A stretch of 50,154 nucleotides of DNA from Oscillospiraceae bacterium. Its GTDB lineage: Bacteria; Bacillota; Clostridia; Oscillospirales; Acutalibacteraceae. This document shows positions 13,819 to 22,891 of this stretch, piece by piece; positions within the stretch are counted from its first letter, which is position 1; every line of letters begins with the position of its first letter. Where the stretch lies: positions 1-50,154 of the forward strand of contig SVPB01000003.1 in NCBI GenBank assembly GCA_015066065.1, written 5' to 3'. A program made the translations under genes and the position numbers. A model generated the notes under the pieces. The model saw nothing but the letters and a program-made list of their open reading frames with translations. It made no database searches and was not told where the DNA came from.

Positions 13819-14257
13819 AACACGTCTCCAAAAGAGTGGTTAATGCCGCGCGAAAACGGTCGTTTTGCTGTGGAGTGCGCGGAGGAGGTCCCTTGGTGCG
13901 TCCACCGGAGCGTCTGATTTTTTGTCCCATATACCGGGAGTGAAGCAGGCCATCAATATTCTGCGCGGTGTACTCCATCCCGTCCTGATGCAACACGCGA
14001 GCCCCTTTCGCCAGACACATGGCGGCCAATCCGTAGTCCTGGGTGACGACCAGATCGCCGGGGATGACCAGATTGACCAGCCGAAAATCCACGCTGTCAG
14101 CCCCTTTTTCCACCACGATGGTATGCGCCCCTTCCCGGTGCATTTCGTGGGCGGTATCACATAGCAGGATCACTTCCGTCTGGTATGCGGCCGCTGCCTG
14201 AAGGGTGATATCCGCCACCGGGCAAGCATCGGCATCGATTAATATACGCAAGGTCAT
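13814..14257 (-). CDS. YaiI/YqxD-family protein (DUF188)
   Basis: A 147-residue protein of the YaiI/YqxD (DUF188) family, a PIN-like nuclease fold of unproven function. The signature ILIDADACPVADI lies at the N-terminus, GADSVDFRLVNLVIPGDLVVTQDYGLAAMCLAKGARVLHQDG in the middle with the acidic metal-site residues, and the tail R(S)GGRTKGPPPRTPQQNDRFRAAL is also typical. ATG 14257 is preceded by GGGAGG; the longer ORF-track start adds a non-conserved extension. It follows sigF on the same strand with a 32-base gap, so it may share the spoIIA transcript. Confidence 0.88.
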   Translation of the reverse strand: MTLRILIDADACPVADITLQAAAAYQTEVILLCDTAHEMHREGAHTIVVEKGADSVDFRLVNLVIPGDLVVTQDYGLAAMCLAKGARVLHQDGMEYTAQNIDGLLHSRYMGQKIRRSGGRTKGPPPRTPQQNDRFRAALTTLLETCS

Positions 14258-14289
14258 CGCCTCCCGATGCCTATTGTACCATACCCGGT

Positions 14290-14961
14290 TCAGCCGGTCA
14301 ACTCTTGCCGCATCCATTCCAGCAGTACCCGTTCCCGACGAGAAACCTGCACCTGGGACATCCCCAGCAGATCGGCGGTGGCTTGTTGCGTTTTGCCATT
14401 CATGTACCGCAGCTGGATGAGCCGGCGATCCCGTTCCTCCAGCCGGTCGATGATTTGAGATAAAGCTAATCGGTCGGTGACGGCTCCTTCATGGGAGGGG
14501 GTAGGGAGGTCCCAGCTGCGGCCCTCGTTCTCTTGATCATCCGCCGTAAGGGAGAGGGGAGGCAGTCCGGCACAGAGGGCTTGGGCCGCTTCAGCCGGTT
14601 CCACCTGCAGGACGTTAGCGATTGCCTCTACGGTAGGCTCCCGGCCCAGCTCCACCGCCAGTTGCTCTCGGGCACGTACGGCCCGTAGCGACAGCTCTTT
14701 TAGGGCGCGGCTGACCTTAACGGTACCGCCTTCCCGGAATAGTCGCCGCATTTCCCCCAGGATCAGCGGTACCGCATAGGTGGAGAACTGCAGTCCCCGT
14801 TCCGGCTCAAATCCGTCGGCGGCTTTGATAAGCCCTACACAGCCGGCCTGAAACAGATCGTCGTACTCTATGCCTCGACCTTTGAAGCGGTGGGCACAGG
14901 TGTGCACCAAACCGATATGGCGGCAGATGTATTCTTCTCTTGTTTCTTCAGCGGTGATCAT
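14290..14961 (-). CDS. sigF: RNA polymerase sporulation sigma factor SigF (SpoIIAC)
   Basis: A 223-residue sigma factor of the sigma-70 F/G group, the first forespore-specific sigma factor in endospore formers. Region 2 contains DDLFQAGCVGLIKAADGFEPERGLQFSTYAVPLILGEMRRLFRE, region 3 REQLAVELGREPTVEAIANVL, and region 4 the helix-turn-helix KTQQATADLLGMSQVQVSRRERVLLEWMRQE. The gene order spoIIAA-spoIIAB-sigF is kept, and the start overlaps the end of spoIIAB by four bases. The N-terminus is slightly shorter than in Bacillus. By family knowledge it is held inactive by SpoIIAB until SpoIIAA is dephosphorylated. Confidence 0.93.
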   Translation of the reverse strand: MITAEETREEYICRHIGLVHTCAHRFKGRGIEYDDLFQAGCVGLIKAADGFEPERGLQFSTYAVPLILGEMRRLFREGGTVKVSRALKELSLRAVRAREQLAVELGREPTVEAIANVLQVEPAEAAQALCAGLPPLSLTADDQENEGRSWDLPTPSHEGAVTDRLALSQIIDRLEERDRRLIQLRYMNGKTQQATADLLGMSQVQVSRRERVLLEWMRQELTG

Positions 14962-15407
14962 GATGCCCCCTTGATCCGGGGGACTATGTACTTTTCCATG
15001 CTGACGGTGGTGCCCTTGCCCGGCTTGGAGCGAACCTTCAGCCGGTCGGTGAAGCTTTGCATCACCGAGAATCCTAGACCGGAGCGTTCGTCACCGCCGG
15101 TCGTGTAGAGGGGCTCCATGGCCTTTTCAATGTCGGGAATACCGCACCCCTTGTCCTTTACTTGTAAGGCGATGCGCCCATTGTCATACAATCGCATGAT
15201 CAGGGTAATGGTCCCCAGCGCATCCGGATAGGCGTGAACGATGGCGTTGGTGACCGCCTCAGACACGGCGGTGCGCAGATCGGCCAGCTCATCCACGGCC
15301 GGGTCCATTTGTGCGGCAAAGGCCGCAACGGCGGCGCGGGCAAAGCCTTCGTTAGCAGAACGGCTCAGGAAGGTCAGCCGCATTTCATTGATCGGTTTCA
15401 TTGTCAT
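14958..15407 (-). CDS. spoIIAB: Anti-sigma F factor SpoIIAB (serine kinase)
   Basis: A 149-residue GHKL-type ATPase/kinase. The N box is LRTAVSEAVTNAIVHAYP (Asn that binds magnesium present), the G1 box VKDKGCGIPDIEKAMEPLYTT, and the G2 box ERSGLGFSVMQSFTDRLKV. It binds SigF or phosphorylates SpoIIAA depending on the ATP/ADP state. It overlaps spoIIAA by 23 bases and sigF by four. Two start codons are possible (ATG 15407 and 15401, MTM), both served by AAAGGA; the second gives the family's usual N-terminus. Confidence 0.94.
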   Translation of the reverse strand: MTMKPINEMRLTFLSRSANEGFARAAVAAFAAQMDPAVDELADLRTAVSEAVTNAIVHAYPDALGTITLIMRLYDNGRIALQVKDKGCGIPDIEKAMEPLYTTGGDERSGLGFSVMQSFTDRLKVRSKPGKGTTVSMEKYIVPRIKGAS

Positions 15408-15726
15408 CCATCCTTTCTTTTTCCCACAAGGGGAGGTTGTCCATGCCGGCCAAGCGTATGACCGTTTCCATCCGTGGGGAAGCTCCTCGGATACGCAGGG
15501 TACCGCCCAGCGACCGGCTCAGTCGGTAGCGTCCCATGATTAGGCCGATCCCCGAGCTGTCCATAAAGGTCAGCCCGGACAGATCCAACACCAGCAAGGG
15601 GCATCGCTCCTGCAGCAGCACCTCGTCGATCCGTGAGCGAATATCCCCGGCGCTGTGATGATCCAGCTCGCCCGAGAGATGCGCCACCAGCGCATGGGGT
15701 TGTCGCTCCAGTTCCAGTTGCATCAT
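15385..15726 (-). CDS. spoIIAA: Anti-sigma F factor antagonist SpoIIAA
   Basis: A 113-residue STAS-domain protein. The phosphorylation site is in GLTFMDSSGIGLIMGRY, with the serine equivalent to Bacillus Ser58 at the same residue number. It releases SigF by binding SpoIIAB when dephosphorylated. It is the first gene of the operon; the upstream 50 bases contain AGGAAAAAAT, which faintly resembles a sigma-H -35, but no convincing -10 follows, so regulation by sigma-H is only an expectation. Confidence 0.94.
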   Translation of the reverse strand: MMQLELERQPHALVAHLSGELDHHSAGDIRSRIDEVLLQERCPLLVLDLSGLTFMDSSGIGLIMGRYRLSRSLGGTLRIRGASPRMETVIRLAGMDNLPLWEKERMDDNETDQ

Positions 15727-15778
15727 ACCTTCATCCTCTCTTATGCTATAATTACCGATTTTTTCCTCCCTATACGTA

Positions 15779-15824
15779 AAAAAGACAAAGCCTCTACCCT
15801 ATAAGGATAAAGGCTTTGTCCTGA
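15779..15824 (-). terminator. Terminator after ispDF
   Basis: Minus strand GACAAAGCCT-TTATCCTTATAGGGTAG-AGGCTTTGTC followed by six T residues, between ispDF and spoIIAA. Confidence 0.85.
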
Positions 15825-15877
15825 TTATTTGCGCAAAAGCCGGTGTCGTATACCGACTTTGTTTGGCAAAGGGATGC

Positions 15878-17044
15878 TTATTTTGTCAGAAGGCATACCG
15901 CATGGGCGGCAATGCCCTCCATACTGCCGGTAAACCCTAACCCCTCCTCCGTGGTGGCTTTAATGCTTACAGAGGTGGCAGGCAGCTCACAGGCGGCGGC
16001 AAGGCGCGCACGCATGGAGGAGATATGCGGCTTAAGCTTGGGCTGTTGCGCCAGCACGGTGGCGTCAATGTTGGCCACCGTATACCCGGCGCGGCGGATG
16101 TGGGCTATCACCTGAGTAAGCAGGCCAATGCTGTCGGCACCGGCGTAGGCCGGGTCGTTATCCGGGAACAGTCCGCCGATGTCGCCCAGGGCGGCCGCCC
16201 CTAACAGCGCATCCATGATGGCGTGGGTGAGCACATCAGCATCGGAGTGCCCGAGCAAGCCCTTGTCGTGGGGGATGGTGACACCGCCCAATATCAAAGG
16301 ACGTCCCTCTACCAGACGGTGTACATCATAGCCGTGGCCGATACGCATGGTGTCACGCTCCTTCTTGTCCGTGGTAAGGATGGCCTGCGCCAGCAGGACG
16401 TCTTCGGGGGTGGTCAGCTTCAGGTTGGTTTCCAATCCGGGGACCAGCTGCACCGGGTGACCGGCCATCTCCATCAGCCGGCAATCATCCGTAGCATCCA
16501 ATCCAGCGTTGACGGCGGCTTCCATGGCCGCCTTGTAGGCGGTGGCGGCAAACACCTGAGGAGTCTGCACCCGCCACAGATCGGTGCGGTCGACGGTAGC
16601 GGTAATGACGCCTTTTTCGTCTGCCTTCTTTAGTGTGTCCTTGACTTGAACAGCCACGGCGGCGGCACCGGTGAGGGCGGCGGTGGCAATGACCTGCTCG
16701 ACAGTCTCCGGCGTGACCAGCGGTCGTGCACCATCGTGAATGCCCACCAACGTGGTTTCTGCAGGCAGTAGTTTCAGCCCGTTTTGCACCGATTGTTGAC
16801 GGGTGTCACCACCGGACACCACGTGGCGCAGCTTGGTGATGCCGTTGGCGGCTGCCATGAGCGCAAAATCAGCTTTGTCCTCCGGCCGGGCAATGAGCAG
16901 GATCTCATTGATGGCATCCACCTTCTGCATGGTCAGCAGGGTGCGTAACAGCACCGGTTTGCCGTCCAGGAGAATGGATTGTTTGGGTTGTCCCATCCGG
17001 GTGGAATGCCCGGCGGCGGCGATCATCATCACGGTATAGGACAT
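15878..17044 (-). CDS. ispDF: Bifunctional IspD/IspF enzyme of the MEP isoprenoid pathway
   Basis: A 388-residue fusion. Residues 1-230 are IspD (2-C-methyl-D-erythritol 4-phosphate cytidylyltransferase): [14 protein letters not shown] nucleotide-binding loop, [11 protein letters not shown], and the K/R-rich [11 protein letters not shown]...[15 protein letters not shown]. Residues 232-388 are IspF (MECDP synthase): [12 protein letters not shown] with the Asp-x-His zinc ligands, [31 protein letters not shown], and the C-terminal [13 protein letters not shown]. The fusion catalyses steps three and five of the pathway. AAAGGAGG precedes the ATG. It lies 27 bases after the GH20 gene and is probably co-transcribed, a pairing with no obvious metabolic logic. 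Confidence 0.95.
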   Translation of the reverse strand: MSYTVMMIAAAGHSTRMGQPKQSILLDGKPVLLRTLLTMQKVDAINEILLIARPEDKADFALMAAANGITKLRHVVSGGDTRQQSVQNGLKLLPAETTLVGIHDGARPLVTPETVEQVIATAALTGAAAVAVQVKDTLKKADEKGVITATVDRTDLWRVQTPQVFAATAYKAAMEAAVNAGLDATDDCRLMEMAGHPVQLVPGLETNLKLTTPEDVLLAQAILTTDKKERDTMRIGHGYDVHRLVEGRPLILGGVTIPHDKGLLGHSDADVLTHAIMDALLGAAALGDIGGLFPDNDPAYAGADSIGLLTQVIAHIRRAGYTVANIDATVLAQQPKLKPHISSMRARLAAACELPATSVSIKATTEEGLGFTGSMEGIAAHAVCLLTK

Positions 17045-17071
17045 AGCGGCCTCCTTTGGGTTTGGTTTATA

Positions 17072-18910
17072 CTACCGAGAAAGTACCGAGAAAGACACCA
17101 GATTTTGATAGCCGATGAAGGAAGGCGTGCGTGTGTAGATCGGCTCTTCCAGCTGGGCGATACGGTCAATGTGCCCTTCCAGATATGCTTCAATAGTGCG
17201 TTGGGCGCTGCGCAGACGTTCCTTGATACCGCCATTGCGCAGATCCACTACATCAAAGCCGAAGGGCTTGTTGTCGTGATGCCACTCGGCACGATGGGCT
17301 TCGTGATAGGCCTCCAGAGCCTCCAGCGTGGCAGGAATACGCTCTTCGGCGATGGTGCGCAGCGTGTCCCTGTCGCCCGTGTCATAGGCCTGACGGATAT
17401 CCTTGGATAAGGTAGCCTTCAGACTCAGCAGACGGCACAAAGCACGGCTGGTACGGAAAATATACTCAAACTGTCCGCCATCCGCCTGTTCCAGACGGCG
17501 TGCCTTCTCTGCGTATTCCTCGGTGTATTCCGGCAGAATGTGAGGATCCATAATGCCGTGAAGGGGATCGTTGTAAAACAGATGGAAGGATTCCAGATGA
17601 GCCTCGTACTGTAGGTTGACACCGGAGATCCGGTTTGGCTCATCCAACAGCAGGAAGGTATCAAAGGGCAGATGGAAGGTCTCTTCAAACCGTTCCTTTA
17701 CCCAATCCCGATCCTCGCCTTTAGCATAGCAGTATTCTGCGTACTGCTGCAGGGTGGTCATGACCGAGAAGTGGGAACACAAGGCGCCATGATCGCCCCA
17801 GGCGGTGGCGATGACCAGGGGGAGTCGATCCTCCCGGCACAGCGGCAGCTGCACGTCGTTAGCGCCAAGGGAGTAATAGTTGCGAGGAGCAAGGCTCGCC
17901 CACTTCCATGCGCCACCGGCAAACGCCACCGGCCTCCCCAGCTTGTGGTGACAATCCAGCATATGACGCACCATTTTTTTATCGTAATTGTAGTAATCCC
18001 AGTATACGGTGGTCACGCCCTCCGGCACCATCTCCACCACGTGCTGGGGGATCTCTCCCTCATCGGTGTAGTACCAGGGGAATCCGGAGGTGCGGAAGAA
18101 CATATCGCTCCAGATCATGGGAGCAAAGTCGTACTCCTGACACATGCCAACGACCTTGTTAAGGTGTTCTAAGAAAATCTCGGCGCTGGGGCGGTAGCCG
18201 TGCTGTGTCAGATAGGCTCCCCGACCGATGCCGTGCGCCTCGTCCATGCCGATGTGGATGCGCTTGGAACGAAAACACTCTCGACAGGTACGCAGCATGG
18301 CGTCGATCAGCTGATACGTACCGTCAGCACCCACCAGCAGGATGTGCTCGTCTTCCTTGATACCGTTAAAGTCCGGCCACTTGAGGGCGGCGGTCAGATG
18401 CCCCAGCACCTGGATGCAGGGGATGACCTCAATGCCGTAAGAGGCGGCATAGTCGTCGATCTCTTTGAGTTCAGCATGGCTGTACCGGCCGCGCATATGG
18501 CCAAAGGCCGGGTACTCCGGGATCTCGTAGGTGTCCTCGGTGTACAGCATAAAGGCGGTAAATCCCATCAACGCCAGATAACGGATCATCCGCTTGGCGG
18601 CATCCATATGCAGTACGGCATTACGGGAACAGTCACTCATCAGACACAGATCCTCGTGAGCCGGGCGCTCTGCGTAGGTGCCGTCCTTTCCCACGTGGGA
18701 GGGGAGCATGGTCAGTAAACGGAAGAATTCGGGAATTTTATGGTAGGATAACGTGATGTCATCACCGTTCACCACCAGCTCAGGGCCGTTCTCGTTCTGC
18801 CGGACGGTGACCGGAATGCCGTCCTCGCCTACGGAAAACGAGAGCAAGGGGAGTATATCCTCCAGCGGTTGCTTAAGGGCAGTCGGAAGATTAACAAAGG
18901 TGATTTTCAT
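17072..18910 (-). CDS. Glycoside hydrolase family 20-like beta-N-acetylhexosaminidase
   Basis: A 612-residue protein with no signal peptide, so probably cytoplasmic. After a divergent N-terminal domain (about 1-95), a TIM barrel reads MDAAKRMIRYLALMGFTAFMLYTEDTYEIPEYPAFGHMRGRYSHAELKEIDDYAASYGIEVIPCIQVLGHL, which is the GH20 pattern. The catalytic Asp-Glu pair is in KRIHIGMDEAHGIG, and PMIWSDMFFRT and VYWDYYNYD follow. The C-terminal part is helical. GH20 enzymes release terminal GlcNAc/GalNAc. The N-terminal domain and the intracellular location suggest use of short imported oligosaccharides. Confidence 0.82.
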   Translation of the reverse strand: MKITFVNLPTALKQPLEDILPLLSFSVGEDGIPVTVRQNENGPELVVNGDDITLSYHKIPEFFRLLTMLPSHVGKDGTYAERPAHEDLCLMSDCSRNAVLHMDAAKRMIRYLALMGFTAFMLYTEDTYEIPEYPAFGHMRGRYSHAELKEIDDYAASYGIEVIPCIQVLGHLTAALKWPDFNGIKEDEHILLVGADGTYQLIDAMLRTCRECFRSKRIHIGMDEAHGIGRGAYLTQHGYRPSAEIFLEHLNKVVGMCQEYDFAPMIWSDMFFRTSGFPWYYTDEGEIPQHVVEMVPEGVTTVYWDYYNYDKKMVRHMLDCHHKLGRPVAFAGGAWKWASLAPRNYYSLGANDVQLPLCREDRLPLVIATAWGDHGALCSHFSVMTTLQQYAEYCYAKGEDRDWVKERFEETFHLPFDTFLLLDEPNRISGVNLQYEAHLESFHLFYNDPLHGIMDPHILPEYTEEYAEKARRLEQADGGQFEYIFRTSRALCRLLSLKATLSKDIRQAYDTGDRDTLRTIAEERIPATLEALEAYHEAHRAEWHHDNKPFGFDVVDLRNGGIKERLRSAQRTIEAYLEGHIDRIAQLEEPIYTRTPSFIGYQNLVSFSVLSR

Positions 18911-18949
18911 AAGGTCATACCTCCTGACGGTGGGTGTTTTATTGCCGCC

Positions 18950-18978
18950 ATTATAGCATATCCTTTATGGTGAAACAA
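18950..18978 (-). promoter_or_regulatory. Promoter of the GH20-ispDF unit
   Basis: Minus strand TTGTTT, 17-base spacer ending TGC, TATAAT (18955-18950): consensus extended -10. Confidence 0.65.
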
Positions 18979-19040
18979 GGTACAATTGTATGAAAAAATA
19001 TTCAAAATCGTTTAATATGGCCCGTTTCCCTACTTTAAAG

Positions 19041-19070
19041 ACGAAAAGACCGCTGCGGCGGTCTTTTCGT
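19041..19070 (-). terminator. Terminator after pfkA
   Basis: ACGAAAAGACCGC-TGCG-GCGGTCTTTTCGT, 13-bp perfect stem a few bases past the pfkA stop codon. The arms themselves supply a TTTT run. Confidence 0.75.
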
Positions 19071-19075
19071 TTAGC

Positions 19076-20038
19076 TTAGATAGAAATTTCTGCAGCCATG
19101 CGGAAGGCGTCCATGTCAAAGGGCTTTTTCATCTCCAGCGCTTCGGTGATATCGTAGTCACACAGCACGCTGTTGCGGATGGCGACCACGCGCTCGCTCT
19201 TGCCCTCCTCCAGCAGATGCACCGCATAGTGCCCCATGCGGCTGGCCAGAATACGGTCGCGGGCCGAAGGAGTTCCACCGCGCTGTACGTGCCCCAGTAC
19301 GGTGGCACGGGCCTCCACACCGGTGGCCTCCTCGATCTTTTTGGCCAGCTCGTCCACGTGGCCAACACCTTCGGCCACGATAATGATGAAGTGCTGTTTG
19401 CCGGTTTTGGCAATTTCCTTCATCCGTTCCACCACATCTCGCTGGAAATCGTATTCCACCTCAGGCACCAGAATGCTGGTAGCACCAACGGCGATGCCGG
19501 CGTTCATGGCCAACCAGCCAGCGTGACGTCCCATAACCTCTACCACGCTGCAACGGTCGTGAGATTGGGAGGTATCACGCAGACGATCCACCATCTCTAC
19601 CACCGTATTGGTGGCAGTATCATAGCCGATGGTCTCGTCACAGCACCCGATATCGTTATCGATGGTACCGGGGATAGCAATACAGGGGATGCCCCGGGCG
19701 GTCAGGTCACGGGCGCCACGGAAGGAACCGTCGCCGCCAATGACGATGACCCCATCAATGCCGTGACGGCGGCAGGTGTCGACTGCCTTTTGCATGCCCT
19801 CTTCGGTACGGAACTCGGGGCTGCGGGCGGTGTACAGCACCGTGCCGCCGCGATGGATGATATCCGATACCGTGCGCAGGGTCATGGGGATAAGCTCGTC
19901 GTGAATCAGACCGTTATAGCCGCGCACCGAGCCAAACACTTCTATGCCTTCGTGCAGTGCAGAGCGTACCACAGCACGCACAGCCGCATTCATGCCCGGA
20001 GCGTCTCCGCCACTGGTCACAACAGCAATTTTTTTCAT
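19076..20038 (-). CDS. pfkA: ATP-dependent 6-phosphofructokinase
   Basis: A 320-residue enzyme converting fructose 6-phosphate to fructose 1,6-bisphosphate. Visible motifs: TSGGDAPGMNAAVR (ATP site), GSVRGYNGL, the GGDGS loop that marks ATP rather than pyrophosphate use, the catalytic PGTIDNDI, EVMGRHAGWLA, and GHVQRGGTPSARDR. The length is standard for bacterial PfkA. It is a single-gene unit with its own promoter and terminator. Confidence 0.97.
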   Translation of the reverse strand: MKKIAVVTSGGDAPGMNAAVRAVVRSALHEGIEVFGSVRGYNGLIHDELIPMTLRTVSDIIHRGGTVLYTARSPEFRTEEGMQKAVDTCRRHGIDGVIVIGGDGSFRGARDLTARGIPCIAIPGTIDNDIGCCDETIGYDTATNTVVEMVDRLRDTSQSHDRCSVVEVMGRHAGWLAMNAGIAVGATSILVPEVEYDFQRDVVERMKEIAKTGKQHFIIIVAEGVGHVDELAKKIEEATGVEARATVLGHVQRGGTPSARDRILASRMGHYAVHLLEEGKSERVVAIRNSVLCDYDITEALEMKKPFDMDAFRMAAEISI

Positions 20039-20111
20039 AGGGCAGTCTCTCCTTACTACTTGGTAACGGGTGTATAGGCTTGTTCCTATATTACCCCATT
20101 TTTACCCTTAT

Positions 20112-20140
20112 ATTTTATCCTCCAACACCCGCAATGACAA
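20112..20140 (-). promoter_or_regulatory. pfkA promoter
   Basis: Minus strand TTGTCA (20140-20135), 17-base spacer, TAAAAT (20117-20112). Confidence 0.65.
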
Positions 20141-20236
20141 TGGATTTTTTTACCTGACAGATGGATTTTTGTTGCATTCTGTCGTATCTTTGTGATAACA
20201 TTTCGAGAAAAATATGATAAAATTGTCCAAAAAATC

Positions 20237-20265
20237 TTTACAATTCATATGTTTTTTAGTATAAT
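20237..20265 (+). promoter_or_regulatory. Promoter of the cytidylate-kinase-like gene
   Basis: TTTACA, 17-base spacer, TATAAT, ending 57 bases before the start codon. The rest of the 20,039-20,322 gap is AT-rich and holds nothing else I can support. Confidence 0.75.
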
Positions 20266-20322
20266 AATATCATAAATAAGGGCGTAACGCCGTATAATAC
20301 ACCACGCAAGGAGGTTTTTTAT

Positions 20323-20946
20323 ATGAAAAAAGGGACCATCATCACCATTGGCCGGCAATGTGGCAGCGGCGGTCATGAGGTGGGTAAAAAATTGGCCGCC
20401 AAGCTGGGGGTTCCTTTCTATGATAAGGAGCTGTTGCGCCTGGCCGCTGAGCAAAGCGGTCTGGCGCCGGAAAACTTTGATATGTACGATGAGGTGCCTA
20501 CCAGCAGCTTGCTGTATTCCCTATCCCTGGGTAACTATGGTATGGCTATGGGCCAGTATGATATGCCCATCCATCAGAAGATCTTTCTGGCGCAGTTTGA
20601 CACCATCCAGAAGCTGGCAGACAAGGGGGAGAGCTGCGTGATCATCGGCCGTTGTGCGGACTATGCGCTGGCCAAACGAGAGCAGGTCATCAACGTGTTT
20701 TTGCGCGCTGATCCCAAGGCAAGGGTGGAGCGCTTGGTACAGCAGTATGCCGACCTTAATGCCAAAAAAGCGGCGGATCAGATGGTTAAAACCGACAAGC
20801 GCCGGGCGGCCTATCACAACTTCTACGCCGATACCCGGTGGGGGAGCCCGGACAGCTACGACCTGATGATCGATTGCCTTAAGACCGGCATTGACGAGAC
20901 GGTGGAGCTGTTGGCGACTTACGCCGCCTTGCGATTCCCCGATTGA
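20323..20946 (+). CDS. Cytidylate kinase-like family protein
   Basis: A 207-residue P-loop protein of the cytidylate-kinase-like family. GTIITIGRQCGSGGHEVGKKLAAKLGVPFYDKELL contains a modified Walker A loop (GRQCGSGGHEVG), and GESCVIIGRCADYAL, INVFLRADPKARVERL and DSYDLMIDCLKTGIDETVELL are the other conserved blocks. Such proteins are common in Firmicutes; the true substrate is not known and genuine Cmk is usually encoded elsewhere. AGGAGG precedes the ATG. It is monocistronic with a strong promoter and terminator. Confidence 0.85.
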   Translation: MKKGTIITIGRQCGSGGHEVGKKLAAKLGVPFYDKELLRLAAEQSGLAPENFDMYDEVPTSSLLYSLSLGNYGMAMGQYDMPIHQKIFLAQFDTIQKLADKGESCVIIGRCADYALAKREQVINVFLRADPKARVERLVQQYADLNAKKAADQMVKTDKRRAAYHNFYADTRWGSPDSYDLMIDCLKTGIDETVELLATYAALRFPD

Positions 20947-20958
20947 TAGAGAGTCATA

Positions 20959-20995
20959 AAAAGCCCTCCTGCGGCATTGCCGCAGGAGGGCTTTT
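20959..20995. terminator. Bidirectional terminator between convergent genes
   Basis: AAAAGCCCTCCTGCGGC-ATT-GCCGCAGGAGGGCTTTT, a 17-bp perfect stem. Confidence 0.9.
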
Positions 20996-21003
20996 GGTGT
21001 GCG

Positions 21004-21855
21004 TTACAGCCCGTTCTGCATCCGGGCGGCGGTGATGGTGTTTTTGAGCAGCATGGCGATGGTCATAGGGCCGACACCGCCGGGTACCGGGGTGATGGCG
21101 CCGGCAATGGGTTCCACGGCGGCGTAGTCAACGTCACCGCAGAGCTTACCGTTCTCATCTCTGTCCATTCCCACATCGATGACCACGGCGCCGGGCTTGA
21201 CCATGTCTGCTGTGACAAATTTGGGCTTGCCTACAGCGGCTACCAAAATATCCGCCCGTCGGCAGATGTCCGCCAGCCCCTTAGTACGAGAGTGGCAGAT
21301 GGTCACGGTACCGTTCTCGTGCAGCAGGAGCATGGCCATGGGCTTACCCACGATATTGCTGCGGCCGATGACCACGCATTCTTTCCCCTCCACCGTCACA
21401 CCGGCACGGTGGATAAGCTCCATCACACCGGCAGGGGTGCAGGGGAGGAACCGATGGTCACCGATCATGATATGTCCCACGTTGGCGGCATGAAACGCAT
21501 CCACATCCTTGTCAGGAGAGATGGCGGCAATGACCGCCTTGTCGTCCAGATGCCGCGGCAGAGGCAGTTGGCAAAGAATACCGTGAATATCGGTACGGGC
21601 ATTAAGCTCCTCTACCTTGGCCAGCAGTTCTTCTTGGGTGGTTGTGGCAGGCATATTGATCTGCTCTGCATACAGGCCGGCTTCGAGGCAGGCCTTTTGC
21701 TTGTTGCGCACGTAGGTGCAGGAGGCCGGATCCTCACCCACCAGGATCACCGCCAGACCGGGAGTGACCCCTTGGACGGTCAATGCCGCGGCTTCGGCGG
21801 CTACTTCAGCTCGGATGACAGCGGCAATGGCTTTGCCGTCAATGATGTTCGCCAT
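21004..21855 (-). CDS. folD: Bifunctional methylenetetrahydrofolate dehydrogenase/cyclohydrolase FolD
   Basis: A 283-residue enzyme that interconverts 5,10-methylene-, methenyl- and 10-formyl-tetrahydrofolate. Motifs: [21 protein letters not shown] with the catalytic Lys, [40 protein letters not shown], the NADP site [17 protein letters not shown], and [31 protein letters not shown]. Last gene of a four-gene minus-strand operon, three bases after lgt. Confidence 0.97.
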   Translation of the reverse strand: MANIIDGKAIAAVIRAEVAAEAAALTVQGVTPGLAVILVGEDPASCTYVRNKQKACLEAGLYAEQINMPATTTQEELLAKVEELNARTDIHGILCQLPLPRHLDDKAVIAAISPDKDVDAFHAANVGHIMIGDHRFLPCTPAGVMELIHRAGVTVEGKECVVIGRSNIVGKPMAMLLLHENGTVTICHSRTKGLADICRRADILVAAVGKPKFVTADMVKPGAVVIDVGMDRDENGKLCGDVDYAAVEPIAGAITPVPGGVGPMTIAMLLKNTITAARMQNGL

Positions 21856-21858
21856 TGT

Positions 21859-22863
21859 TTATTCCTCCTTTTTGTCCTCTTGCCCGGCTTCGACGGGTTC
21901 ACTCTCATCCTCTTGGACCGATTCGGTGGTCGTCGTTTCTTCTTCGTGATCCAATCCGCTGATGATGCTCTTCTTGAGATCAGGCACCTCATCCCCCTGC
22001 TCCAGCACCAGCTCTTTGGGCAGTGCGTTTTGACGCCGCCACAGGATAAAGGGCAGTATCACACCCAGCAGAATGGCCAGGACGGCTACCAGCTGAGAGG
22101 TGCGCATGGTACCGGCCATGAGGCTGTCGGTGCGCAGGCCTTCGATGAAGAAGCGACCGGCACCGTACCATACCAAGTATCCGCAGAAGATCTGTCCTTT
22201 AAACTTATATAGCCGTTTGGACAGGATATGTAACAGCACAAATCCCAGGATGCACCACAGCGATTCGTACAGGAAGGTGGGATGCACCGGTTGCATAACG
22301 TCGTAATACTCGTGAGCGTGGGTCCCTTCCTGAATGATGTCACCGGTCATACCCCAAGGCAGGGTGGTGTTGCTGCCGAAGGCTTCCTGGTTGAAAAAGT
22401 TGCCCCAGCGCCCCACCGCTTGACCGATGAGGAAGCCCAGCGAGGCCAGGTCGGCCATGGCAAAGAAGGAGAGCTTGCACAGCTTGCACATAAGGATGCC
22501 GGTGAGGAAGGCGGCAATGATACCGCCATAGATACCCAGGCCACCCTTCCACACCTGCAGGATGGTGATGGGATTATCCAGATACATCTGCAGATCCGGA
22601 CTGAACAGAATAAAGTACAGCCGGGCACCCACAAAGCCCATAAGGGTGCAGACAAGCACGGCATCGATCATCTTATCCGGATTGACCCCGAAGTGACCGG
22701 CCCGGCGAATGCCGTAGATGACCGCCAGTAAAAAGCCGATGGCGATGAGTACTCCGTACCATTTGATTTGAAGCCCAAACAAGGAAAACCCTTCGCTGAT
22801 GTTGAATTGCCAGTCAAGGGAAGGGAAGGCGATCCAATGAGAGGCTGTTGATAAAAGTGGCAT
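21859..22863 (-). CDS. lgt: Prolipoprotein diacylglyceryl transferase
   Basis: A 334-residue polytopic membrane enzyme that attaches diacylglycerol to the lipobox cysteine of prolipoproteins. IKWYGVLIAIGFLLAV starts the first segments, and the Lgt signature GRWGNFFNQEAFG with downstream HPTFLYESLW and KGQIFCGYLVWYGAGRFFIEGLRTDSL is clear; about seven membrane helices are visible. An acidic, Glu/Thr-rich tail of about 50 residues after the last helix is longer than usual. Placed between M16 peptidase genes and folD. Confidence 0.96.
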   Translation of the reverse strand: MPLLSTASHWIAFPSLDWQFNISEGFSLFGLQIKWYGVLIAIGFLLAVIYGIRRAGHFGVNPDKMIDAVLVCTLMGFVGARLYFILFSPDLQMYLDNPITILQVWKGGLGIYGGIIAAFLTGILMCKLCKLSFFAMADLASLGFLIGQAVGRWGNFFNQEAFGSNTTLPWGMTGDIIQEGTHAHEYYDVMQPVHPTFLYESLWCILGFVLLHILSKRLYKFKGQIFCGYLVWYGAGRFFIEGLRTDSLMAGTMRTSQLVAVLAILLGVILPFILWRRQNALPKELVLEQGDEVPDLKKSIISGLDHEEETTTTESVQEDESEPVEAGQEDKKEE

Positions 22864-22891
22864 AATCTTTCGTCCTTTCTATGTACCTCGG

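Noticed and set aside
20977-22212. 411-codon plus-strand ORF opposite folD and lgt
   Set aside because: Its Gly/His/Asp-rich composition and exact antisense position mark it as a shadow.
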